From assembly GCA_016840905.1 (NCBI GenBank), contig JAEORM010000260.1:1-9506 (forward strand): a stretch of 9,506 bases of DNA, in the 5' to 3' direction. Below are positions 1-5,681 of the stretch, piece after piece; position 1 is the first letter of the stretch, and every line of letters begins with the position of its first letter. The translations under genes were made by a program, and so were the position numbers. Source of the stretch: Candidatus Gerdarchaeota archaeon (GTDB taxonomy: Archaea; Asgardarchaeota; Heimdallarchaeia; JABLTI01). Under the pieces are notes generated by a model that worked only from the letters and a program-made list of their open reading frames with translations, was not told the origin of the DNA and did no database searches.

Positions 1-2
1 GG

Positions 3-773
3 TTATACAAACATATTGTTAAGGAAGAATTAATTCCAGTTTCTGCTACAACAGCTGAAGTAGCAAAAGTTGTTGAAAACACTTATCGCGATGTACAAAT
101 AGCTTTTGCTAATGAAGTTGCTTTAGCTTGTGAATCACTAAATGTTAATTTTAATGATGTTAGAAAATGTGTTAATAGTTTGCCCATCAATTCAAATGCG
201 TAGAGGGAGTTACATCTTCCTGGGTCGGGAGGCGGAGGACATTGTCTTCCAAAAGATCCTTGGTTATTAAAGTATGGTGTAGAAACCTATGGTAGCTCAA
301 AAGTTCCTTTTGATGTCATTGTTAAAGCAAGAATGCGAAATGATTTAATGCCAACCCACATGTTAGAGCTTTCAGAGAAAGCAGCAAAAGAATTACAACT
401 TGATATTACTTCTTTAAAAATAGCAATATTAGGTGCTTCATTTATTGAAAATTCAGAAGATACTCGAAATTCACCAACAGAAAGTTTTGTCAAATTATTA
501 GAAGAAAAAGGAATACAATGGGTAATACATGATCCTTTTGTTCGACCTCAGGAATTTCCTTATCCAGTTTCTAAGAATCTTGAAGAAGTTGTCCAAGGAA
601 CAGATATTTTGATAGTTTTTGTTAAACATAAAGAATATCACTCCATCACACCTCAGTGGCTTAAGGAAAAAATGAATCATTTAATAATTATTGATGGTCG
701 TGATATCTTTAATCTCACTGAATTCCGTGAAAATGGTTTTGTTGCCTATGGAATAGGAAAACCTTTGAAATAA
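3..773 (+). pseudogene. wecC: UDP-N-acetyl-D-mannosamine dehydrogenase-like (UDP-glucose/GDP-mannose dehydrogenase family), 5' partial, interrupted by in-frame TAG
   Basis: This family oxidises a UDP-sugar to a UDP-uronic acid with two NAD+, supplying precursors for cell-surface glycans or glycoprotein sugars. The frame is open from the window edge, so the N-terminal NAD domain lies outside. Seen here are the central helix (VVENTYRDVQIAFANE, from about position 72), the catalytic-cysteine motif GGGGHCLPKDPW (Cys codon 243-245) and the C-terminal UDP-binding domain from about position 415, with the family signature NSEDTRNSP and DGRDIF near the end. A TAG at 201-203 splits the frame between 'INSNA' and 'RELHLPG'. 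Relatives usually have Tyr-Arg just before the (M/L)HxPG motif, so a TAT/TAC to TAG change is the simplest explanation (inference). The 3' part continues the same protein across the stop, so it is not a separate gene beginning at the ATG at 333. A true pseudogene, readthrough or a sequencing error are all possible. The exact sugar substrate is uncertain. Confidence 0.8.
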
Positions 774-774
774 A

Positions 775-796
775 TTCCTATTTCTCTTTTTTCTTG
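775..796 (+). terminator. T-rich 3' end after dehydrogenase
   Basis: A pyrimidine/T-rich stretch (TTTCTCTTTTTTCTT) begins a few bases after the TAA stop. Archaeal RNA polymerase often terminates at such U-tracts without a hairpin, and I see no convincing stem here. Confidence 0.4.
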
Positions 797-839
797 TAGA
801 AATTTAAAAATCTGAAACAGAAGGTTCTATTTAATTAAG

Positions 840-892
840 AAAATATACTGCTATCCTTTAGTATAAGCTAAAATATACTAAAATTATAAAAA
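840..892 (+). promoter_or_regulatory. Promoter of the PLAT gene with upstream repeated AAAATATACT boxes
   Basis: AATTATAAAA (882-891) is a good archaeal TATA candidate about 40 bp before the ATG at 928. Just upstream, AAAATATACT occurs twice, at 840-849 and 870-879, exactly 30 bp apart. An inverted copy, AGTATA (860-865), lies between them. The three same-face or mirror half-sites upstream of the TATA box resemble a regulator site. No binding protein can be named, and such AT-rich words can recur by chance. Confidence 0.5.
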
Positions 893-927
893 CAACCCCT
901 TTTATTATTTACAACGAGGTGTGCTAC

Positions 928-1353
928 ATGTCCGAAGATACTGATATGTGTGAAATTATTAATGAGATGAAAGTTACAATTACTACCTCAAATAAACGAG
1001 GAAGCGGTACCGACGATCCTATTAAATTATATATTGGTGATTATACTTGGGATTTAGATCATCCTTTCTGTGATGATTTTGAAAAAGGCCGCACAGACGT
1101 ATTCAATTTGGATATTCCCAAAGGATTCACTTCTGATTGGTTCCAGTATTTTTGCTTAAAGAAAGAAAGAAGTATACACAGCGACAATTGGATACTGAGT
1201 AGAGTTATAGTGGAAATCAATAATAGAGTTATTTATGATACTGGTGAGATAGAATATAACTTTCATGGAAATATAAGTACCTGGTGTGCTCGTGATTTCT
1301 TTTATGGAAAATGTCGTGGTAATGTTAGTCCTGATTTTAATGTAAAACATTAA
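928..1353 (+). CDS. Stand-alone PLAT/LH2 domain protein
   Basis: Predicted 141-residue soluble protein that is essentially a single PLAT/LH2 beta-sandwich, a domain that usually mediates protein-lipid or protein-protein contacts. Diagnostic stretches are MKVTITTSNKRGSGTDDPIKL (about residues 14-34), W-x-L-D at 41-44, DDFEKGRTDVFNLDIP (49-64) and a late W-x-L-x-R-V-x-V strand ending in NNRVIYD; this is the family pattern GTDD...W.LD...DDFERG.TD.F.L. I see no signal peptide or membrane segment, so it is probably cytoplasmic. The ATG at 928 is preferred over the in-frame GTG at 919 because GAGGTG (916-921) then sits six bases upstream as a ribosome binding site. The C-terminal 25 residues hold two cysteines (WCARDFFYGKC) beyond the core domain. 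It is monocistronic, with its own TATA box and T-rich end. Domain assignment is fairly sure; the biological role and ligand are unknown. Confidence 0.78.
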   Translation: MSEDTDMCEIINEMKVTITTSNKRGSGTDDPIKLYIGDYTWDLDHPFCDDFEKGRTDVFNLDIPKGFTSDWFQYFCLKKERSIHSDNWILSRVIVEINNRVIYDTGEIEYNFHGNISTWCARDFFYGKCRGNVSPDFNVKH

Positions 1354-1360
1354 AGGACTT

Positions 1361-1374
1361 CCACTTTTTCTTTG
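1361..1374 (+). terminator. T-tract terminator of the PLAT gene
   Basis: CTTTTTCTTT lies about 10 bases after the stop codon, a typical archaeal U-rich 3' end. Confidence 0.4.
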
Positions 1375-1393
1375 TATACACGTTTCTATATAG

Positions 1394-1413
1394 TGACAAT
1401 AGAATTATTGTCA
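1394..1413. promoter_or_regulatory. Perfect 8-bp dyad TGACAATA-GAAT-TATTGTCA
   Basis: The arms TGACAATA (1394-1401) and TATTGTCA (1406-1413) are perfect reverse complements around four bases. The dyad sits about 40 bp past the PLAT stop and about 80 bp upstream of the TFB TATA box. It has no immediate T-run, so a protein-binding site is at least as likely as a terminator stem. A second, shorter dyad, TACTAT-ATA-ATAGTA, lies at 1444-1458. Confidence 0.45.
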
Positions 1414-1485
1414 AACCTATCAAAGGATTGTTATTTTTAAATGTACTATATAATAGTAGGGAGAGTTATTTACTCGAAAAATCAG

Positions 1486-1502
1486 TAGAAAAGTTTATAT
1501 AA
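1486..1502 (+). promoter_or_regulatory. TFB promoter (BRE + TATA)
   Basis: Purine-rich AGAAAAG is followed by TTTATATAA (1494-1502), close to the consensus BRE/TATA of archaeal promoters. Transcription would be expected about 25 bp downstream, near 1525. This leaves an unusually long leader of about 80 nt before the TTG start. Confidence 0.65.
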
Positions 1503-1521
1503 GTAGAGAGACAGATATACT

Positions 1522-1572
1522 ACTACGGTAGTCCTACTCTCCTACCGAGAAGGAGAGTAAAAAGCACTCCTT
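1522..1572 (+). promoter_or_regulatory. Structured TFB leader with mutually exclusive hairpins
   Basis: Four overlapping stems can be drawn. A is ACTAC/GTAGT (1522-1526 with 1528-1532; as RNA it would need a larger loop, so it may be a DNA palindrome). B is CGGTAG/CTACCG (1526-1531 with 1542-1547). C is a perfect 9-bp TACTCTCCT/AGGAGAGTA (1535-1543 with 1551-1559, 7-nt loop). D is AAGGAG/CTCCTT (1550-1555 with 1567-1572). B and C compete for 1542-1543, and C and D compete for 1551-1555. The block starts at the predicted transcription start and ends about 35 nt before the TTG. It could be an RNA switch or attenuator, or a cluster of DNA operators for autoregulation. Only pairing is seen; function is inferred. 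Confidence 0.5.
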
Positions 1573-1607
1573 GTATAAGTACTGAAAATTTAAACGGTGT
1601 CAAAGAA

Positions 1608-2597
1608 TTGTTGAATAAAAGTGTCGCGAAGGAAGAGCAAGATGATTCAGAAAATATTTGTAAAATCTGTGGATCTGATGCCCTTATTAATGATGAATCT
1701 CGTGGAGAGAGAATCTGTACAAATTGTGGTGCAGTACAAGATATTATAATAAGTTCAGGACCAGAATGGAGAGCATTCACTAAAAGCGAACAGGATGCTC
1801 GCGAAAGGGTTGGAGCTCCTACCTCAAATCTGAAAATAGATAAAGGATTACCAACTCAAATTGGTACTGGATATAAAGATATTTCTGGAAAGAATCTTAG
1901 CCCATCAACTATTGCTCGTATGAATAGGTTAAGATGGTTAAATAGACGAACTGGTCGATCAGAAGCTCGAAATCTTAGAGATGCTATTTTCGAGTTAAAG
2001 CGGGTTGCTAGTCAATTAGGTATTTCTGAAGATATCACTGAGACAGCAGCTATCTATTATCGACGAGCTTTAAAAGCTAAATTAATTCGTGGTAGAAGTA
2101 TTGATTCAATGACCGCTTCTGCTATCTATATTGCTTGTAGAACTCATAATGTTCCCAAAACATTGAAAGATATTTGTACTACAGGTAAAGTTGATAAAAA
2201 AGAGCTAGCAAGATGCGTTAGAGTTTATATTGTTGAATTAAATATTAAACCCACACCAATTGATCCAGCACAATTAGTATCAAGATTAGGAACTGAATTA
2301 AACTTAACAATGCACACACAAAATCGTGCAATTGAAATCTTAAAAACTGTCAGAGAATGCAAATTGGATGTTGGTAAAAACCCCATGTCAATAGCTGCTG
2401 CAGTTTTGTATGTCGCTGGTATACAAACTGGCGAAAGACGAACTCAACAGCAAGTTGCTGAAGCAGCAAAAACAACACCAGTAACGCTAAGAAACCGATT
2501 CAAAGAATTGGTTGCTGCGTTAGAAATTGGTAAAGTTACGGTTAAGCGAGGGGCTGCTGCGACACCAGTATATGTTAGAGATCCATATAAATTCTAA
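1608..2597 (+). CDS. tfb: Transcription initiation factor B (TFB, TFIIB homologue)
   Basis: TFB bridges TBP at the TATA box and RNA polymerase, reads the BRE and helps choose the start site. The 329-residue protein has the full architecture. An N-terminal zinc ribbon has C18, C21, C37 and C40. The B-reader/linker region follows (SGPEWRAFTKSEQDARERVG, then about to residue 80). Two cyclin-fold repeats make up the rest, with the BRE-reading helix-turn-helix in the second (TTPVTLRNRFKEL). Length is normal for archaeal TFB (about 300-340). The start is TTG at 1608, as there is no in-frame ATG or GTG back to the stop within the TATA box; GGTG at 1596-1599 lies eight bases upstream as a weak ribosome binding site. 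A second TTG follows directly at 1611. It is monocistronic and bounded by its own promoter and a strong terminator. Many archaea carry several TFB paralogues, so whether this is the main one cannot be told. Confidence 0.97.
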   Translation: MLNKSVAKEEQDDSENICKICGSDALINDESRGERICTNCGAVQDIIISSGPEWRAFTKSEQDARERVGAPTSNLKIDKGLPTQIGTGYKDISGKNLSPSTIARMNRLRWLNRRTGRSEARNLRDAIFELKRVASQLGISEDITETAAIYYRRALKAKLIRGRSIDSMTASAIYIACRTHNVPKTLKDICTTGKVDKKELARCVRVYIVELNIKPTPIDPAQLVSRLGTELNLTMHTQNRAIEILKTVRECKLDVGKNPMSIAAAVLYVAGIQTGERRTQQQVAEAAKTTPVTLRNRFKELVAALEIGKVTVKRGAAATPVYVRDPYKF

Positions 2598-2614
2598 ATG
2601 GATTTTTAACCCCT

Positions 2615-2685
2615 TTTGTCTTCTCTAGACAAAGCTAACAATGATGGGGTGATAATCACCCACCCCATCAACATCTCCTTTTTTT
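2615..2685 (+). terminator. Tandem hairpins plus T7 tract after TFB
   Basis: The first hairpin is TTTGTCT/AGACAAA (2615-2621 with 2627-2633). The second is a perfect 10-bp GC-rich stem TGATGGGGTG/CACCCCATCA (2642-2651 with 2661-2670, 9-nt loop), with an inner alternative GGGTGAT/ATCACCC. Nine bases later comes T7 (2679-2685). This looks like a bacterial-style intrinsic terminator, stronger than the bare U-tracts elsewhere in the window. Confidence 0.65.
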
Positions 2686-2712
2686 GTAAAAATGAATAAC
2701 AACATTGGTAAG

Positions 2713-2728
2713 TTTTTAAATTTTATAT
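2713..2728 (+). promoter_or_regulatory. Probable promoter of rfcS
   Basis: TTTTTAAAT (2713-2721) and an overlapping TTTTATAT (2721-2728) are the only TATA-like words in the 130 bp after the TFB terminator. They lie 90-100 bp before the start codon, implying a leader of roughly 65 nt. Confidence 0.4.
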
Positions 2729-2814
2729 GCTATGAATTCTTGAGAGTAAAGGTAATAGAAAAGAATAAAAGTTACCAGAACTTTCTCGATACTAATAGAT
2801 TAAGCTAGTAGGTA

Positions 2815-3813
2815 ATGAATATGTCACTCTGGGCAGAAAAATATCGACCTCATTTTCTAAAAGATATCATAAATCAACAAGAAATTAAAAGCCGACTTGA
2901 AGGTTTCATCAAAGCTGGTACCATGCCTCATTTATTATTTGCAGGTCCTCCAGGAACTGGTAAAACAACAACTGCATTAGTTTTAATTAACGAAATTTTA
3001 GGTAATTTTGATGTTTTTGGACGTAAAGAGGATCAAATACAAACAAATGTTCCTTATTTAGAATTAAATGCATCAGATGAACGTGGTATCAATGTTGTTC
3101 GTGAACGCATCAAGAATTTTGCTCATTTGATGGCTATTAACGCTCCATTTAGGGTAATAATTCTAGATGAAGCTGATTCAATGACTTCTGATGCTCAACA
3201 TGCTTTACGTAGAACCATGGAAAAATACAGTGCTACTTGCCGTTTTATCCTAATTTGTAATTATAGCTCGAAAATCATTGAACCAATCCAATCACGTTGT
3301 GCTGTTTTCCGTTTTACTCCTTTAAGTGAAAAAGATACTAAAAAATATCTACAACAAATTATTCAGAAAGAAAACATTTCAGTTACCCCTGATGGTTTGG
3401 AAGCGATTATCTATGTTTCGGAAGGTGATCTACGTCGTGCAACCAATATATTGCAATCATCAGCCATTATTGGCAAAGAAATCACTGAAGAAGAAGTGTT
3501 CAAAGCGACTGGGAAAGCACAGCCACAAGAGATCCGTAAAATGATCAAATTTGCTACTACTGGTGAATTCAAAGAATCACGGAAATTGCTCCTTGAGTTA
3601 CTTATTAAACAAGGACTTGCTGCTCAAGATATCATTAAACAAATTCATCGTGAAGCTATTCAAATGACTGATATAGATGACAAAACAAAAGTAGAAATAA
3701 TAAAAATGATAGGTGAAATCGATTTTAGATTAACTGAAGGGTCAAATCCTGAGATTCAACTATCTGCTTTGTTAGCACATTTAATCGGTTTAAATCTTAA
3801 ACCTTTAGAATGA
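2815..3813 (+). CDS. rfcS: Replication factor C small subunit (clamp loader ATPase)
   Basis: This is the AAA+ ATPase that, with RFC large, loads the PCNA sliding clamp onto primed DNA. The 332 residues match the family length. Seen in order: the RFC box near the N-terminus (LWAEKYRP, residues 5-12), Walker A GPPGTGKTT (44-52), the NASDERG segment (85-91), Walker B ILDEAD (116-121), sensor-1 region CNYSSKI (148-154), the SRC arginine-finger motif (160-162), sensor-2 GDLRRATN, and then the collar domain. Every catalytic element is intact. ATG at 2815 or 2821 could start translation; AGGT at 2810-2813 fits the second one better by spacing, changing only two residues. No RFC large-subunit gene lies in the 60 bp that follow, although in many archaea it is the neighbour. 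Confidence 0.96.
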   Translation: MNMSLWAEKYRPHFLKDIINQQEIKSRLEGFIKAGTMPHLLFAGPPGTGKTTTALVLINEILGNFDVFGRKEDQIQTNVPYLELNASDERGINVVRERIKNFAHLMAINAPFRVIILDEADSMTSDAQHALRRTMEKYSATCRFILICNYSSKIIEPIQSRCAVFRFTPLSEKDTKKYLQQIIQKENISVTPDGLEAIIYVSEGDLRRATNILQSSAIIGKEITEEEVFKATGKAQPQEIRKMIKFATTGEFKESRKLLLELLIKQGLAAQDIIKQIHREAIQMTDIDDKTKVEIIKMIGEIDFRLTEGSNPEIQLSALLAHLIGLNLKPLE

Positions 3814-3823
3814 TTAACAAAGA

Positions 3824-3837
3824 ATTTCTTCTTTTTT
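3824..3837 (+). terminator. T-rich end of rfcS between convergent genes
   Basis: ATTTCTTCTTTTTT follows the rfcS stop by about 10 bases. It lies in the 66-bp gap before the convergent ahcY stop, flanked by short TTAAC (3814-3818) and GTTAA (3839-3843) arms. Confidence 0.45.
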
Positions 3838-3879
3838 AGTTAAATCTATCACCGAATTTATTTCACTATAGTTTGATGG

Positions 3880-5178
3880 TTAGGTTCCTTCTTTGAATCC
3901 TGTAAGATATTCTTTTTGTTCGGAAGTCAAGGGTTGTAATTGGATATTATGAGATTCGAGAGCCATTCTAGCCACGTAATCATCTAACTCTGGTGGAATA
4001 TTTATCACTTTTATTGGTAAATTATCTTTATTTTTAGCAATATATTCTAAAGCTAAAGCTTGTATTGCAAAAGAACCATCCATAATCTCGAGAGGATGCC
4101 CTTGCCCCGCTGGACGTGCAAGATTTACCAATCGACCTTTTGACAAGAGATATATTCTTCTTCCATCTTTGAGTAAATACTCATCACAATTAGGATTCAT
4201 CTCAGTGATTTTCTGACTTATTTTTGTTAAACCTTGGATATCTATTTCAAGGTCAAAATGGCCTGAATTAGCTAATACTGCACCATCTTTCATTTTAGTT
4301 ATATGTTTTACATCTATTACTTTTTTATCACCTGTTGCTGTAATGAAGACATCACCTATTTGAGCAGCTTGATCCATATTCAAGACTTCAAATCCTTCGT
4401 ATAATGCTTCCAAACCCTTATGCCAACCTGATGGTTCTGTTTCTTCAGCATAAGGCATTCGATCGCCTGCCTCTACGATAATTGTTCTAGCACCCATTCC
4501 ACGAGCACGAATAGCTAATCCTCTACCACACCAACCATAGCCAATAACAACAACATTCTTTCCTGCTAACAATTTATTTGTAATTGTCATTATCGCATTT
4601 AAAGCAGATTGCCCAGTGCCAAATCTATTATCAAAAAGATGTTTTGAATATGCACCGTTTGCGTTCATTATTGGAAATTTTAGTGCTCCTTCTTTTTCCA
4701 TTGCTTTAAGTCGGATTATACCTGTGGTAGTTTCTTCACTTGCGCCAATGATATTTTTAAGCAATTCAGGTCGTTTAAAATGTATGATATTAATTAAATC
4801 AGCACCATCATCAATCAATAAATTTGGTTCTGAATCTAATACACTATTAAGATTTGAATAATATTCATCATTATTTTGATTTGCCCAAGCAAACACTTCA
4901 ATTCCATCGAATCCTGTCAATGCAGCAGCTACTCTATCATCTGTTGTTAATGGATTACAACTTGCAACACGAACGGTTGCTCCACCAGCTCGTAATGTTC
5001 GTATTAATTGACCGGTTTTTTTCTCAAGATGTAGAGCTACACTTACTTTCAAACCTTTCAAAGGTTGTTCTTTTTCGAAGCGATTCTTAATAGATTTTAA
5101 AATAGGCATGTTTTTCTCAGCCCATTCTAATTCTTTCAAACCTTCATCTGCTAAGTTCAGATCTTTTACTTTGTTCAT
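3880..5178 (-). CDS. ahcY: Adenosylhomocysteinase (S-adenosyl- or S-inosyl-homocysteine hydrolase)
   Basis: NAD-dependent hydrolase that removes S-adenosylhomocysteine, the inhibitory by-product of methyl transfer, releasing homocysteine. In some methanogens the relative prefers S-inosylhomocysteine, so substrate is not certain. The 432-residue protein shows the substrate-site His50 (ALHLEKKTG), DDGAD (123-127), EETTTG (148-153), K179 and FDN (182-184), the archaeal signature DNRFGTGQS, the NAD-binding GYGWCGRG (213-220), GHFD and GRLVNLARPAGQGHP. One oddity is that the usual N-D pair before the catalytic lysine reads N174-G175; the asparagine is kept and the aspartate lost. The short C-terminus without the Lys-Tyr-Arg-Tyr-like tail is normal for archaeal forms. 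ATG at 5178 is preceded by GAGGAA five bases upstream. Single gene, convergent with rfcS. Confidence 0.95.
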   Translation of the reverse strand: MNKVKDLNLADEGLKELEWAEKNMPILKSIKNRFEKEQPLKGLKVSVALHLEKKTGQLIRTLRAGGATVRVASCNPLTTDDRVAAALTGFDGIEVFAWANQNNDEYYSNLNSVLDSEPNLLIDDGADLINIIHFKRPELLKNIIGASEETTTGIIRLKAMEKEGALKFPIMNANGAYSKHLFDNRFGTGQSALNAIMTITNKLLAGKNVVVIGYGWCGRGLAIRARGMGARTIIVEAGDRMPYAEETEPSGWHKGLEALYEGFEVLNMDQAAQIGDVFITATGDKKVIDVKHITKMKDGAVLANSGHFDLEIDIQGLTKISQKITEMNPNCDEYLLKDGRRIYLLSKGRLVNLARPAGQGHPLEIMDGSFAIQALALEYIAKNKDNLPIKVINIPPELDDYVARMALESHNIQLQPLTSEQKEYLTGFKEGT

Positions 5179-5233
5179 TTTTCCTCATATATCTGGAAGA
5201 ATTCTACTTATTAAAAGGATTCTTAGAAAATGA

Positions 5234-5242
5234 ATTTATAAA
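5234..5242 (-). promoter_or_regulatory. ahcY TATA box
   Basis: On the minus strand this reads TTTATAAAT, 56-64 bp before the ahcY ATG. It shares its first bases with the T6 tract that ends the upstream ribbon-helix-helix gene, so the end of one unit abuts the promoter of the next. Confidence 0.5.
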
Positions 5243-5286
5243 AAAGAATAAGTTGTGATGAAAGGTTGCCTCTAAACCTTTCATCA
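5240..5286 (-). terminator. 12-bp perfect hairpin plus T6, end of the ribbon-helix-helix gene
   Basis: The arms TGATGAAAGGTT and AACCTTTCATCA (5256-5267 and 5275-5286) pair perfectly around a 7-nt loop. Read on the minus strand, the stem is followed by CAACTTATTC and then T6 (5245-5240). It lies about 35 bp past the stop of the gene at 5322-5486. Confidence 0.65.
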
Positions 5287-5321
5287 AGTACCACCGCTCA
5301 CACGGGCCTCCACTATGAGGG

Positions 5322-5486
5322 TTAACTTCCTTGACCTTCGTATTTTGACCAGACTTCTTCTCTTAGTAAATCGCGAATTGCTACCCTGATGATTTCACTT
5401 TTGTTTGGGTATTTCTTTTGCTTAATTAGTTCTTCAAGTCCTTCCAAATATCCTTCTGGCACATGTACTGTTAATAATCTCATCAT
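5322..5486 (-). CDS. Ribbon-helix-helix (CopG/NikR-type) DNA-binding protein, 54 residues
   Basis: Very small archaeal transcription regulator of the ribbon-helix-helix fold, which dimerises and inserts an antiparallel beta-ribbon into the DNA major groove. The translation begins MMRLLTVHVPEGYLEGLEEL: a DNA-reading strand (residues 3-9), helix A (EGYLEGLEELIKQ), the turn with YPNKSE (26-31) and helix B (IIRVAIRDLLREEVW). These match the usual archaeal pattern TVKLPxxYLExLxxLV...YPNRSExIRxAIRDLL. The whole domain is present with only an eight-residue tail, so there is no effector domain. The first ATG (5484-5486) has GAGGTG (minus strand, 5500-5495) eight bases upstream. Its own TATA box (AATATATAC, 5575-5567) and hairpin terminator make it monocistronic. 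The inverted repeat and the tandem palindromes upstream are candidate autoregulatory sites. The target is unknown. Confidence 0.9.
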   Translation of the reverse strand: MMRLLTVHVPEGYLEGLEELIKQKKYPNKSEIIRVAIRDLLREEVWSKYEGQGS

Positions 5487-5521
5487 TTTTTTTACACCTC
5501 GGCTTGAGATAACCTTGTTCT

Positions 5522-5575
5522 GGTCTCTCTATTTTGAACCAATGACATTATTGACCCTCTGAGACCGTATATATT
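5522..5575 (-). promoter_or_regulatory. Promoter of the ribbon-helix-helix gene with GGTCTC...GAGACC repeat
   Basis: The minus-strand TATA AATATATAC (5567-5575) predicts a start near 5545. GAGACC (5561-5566) directly abuts the TATA box, and its inverted partner GGTCTC lies at 5522-5527 in the leader. The small palindrome AATG-A-CATT (5541-5549) is at the predicted start. The arrangement could let a dimeric repressor cover the promoter. Confidence 0.45.
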
Positions 5576-5636
5576 CCGTAGGAAATCTCTAGATATAGAT
5601 TATTGTACTATCTTTATTAAAAAGGAAGTAATCATA

Positions 5637-5658
5637 GGGTAGTACCCGGGTATTACCT
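5637..5658. repeat. Two tandem 11-bp palindromes, GGGTANTACC core
   Basis: GGGTAGTACCC (5637-5647) is directly followed by GGGTATTACCT (5648-5658). Each is itself an odd palindrome around one central base, and together they form a 20-bp near-perfect palindrome centred on CCCGGG. The 11-bp period puts both on the same DNA face. It lies between the TerB-like gene's stop (5682) and the ribbon-helix-helix promoter. Ribbon-helix-helix dimers typically bind such tandem sites, but a terminator stem for the TerB-like gene is an alternative. Confidence 0.55.
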
Positions 5659-5681
5659 TTGATTTGTGGTTATGTAGCTAT

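Noticed and set aside
201..203. Pyrrolysine insertion at TAG
   Set aside because: Pyrrolysine is known mainly in methylamine methyltransferases, no pyl gene is visible here, and the position aligns with a usual Tyr in a non-catalytic spot. Left only as something to exclude.
333..773. A separate 146-residue protein starting at the ATG at 333
   Set aside because: The family sequence, including the catalytic-cysteine motif at about 230-260, continues upstream in the same frame to the TAG and beyond it, so this is the C-terminal part of one dehydrogenase.
919..927. GTG start for the PLAT protein
   Set aside because: It overlaps the GAGGTG ribosome binding site that is correctly placed for the ATG at 928.
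4616..5090. Plus-strand open frames inside ahcY
   Set aside because: They are shadows of a strongly conserved minus-strand gene, with no protein family character and no ribosome binding site.
5287..5321. GC-rich patch with a CCTC/GAGG hairpin after the ribbon-helix-helix gene, possible small RNA
   Set aside because: Only a 4-bp stem in a short 3' region already explained by the following strong terminator; no promoter of its own.
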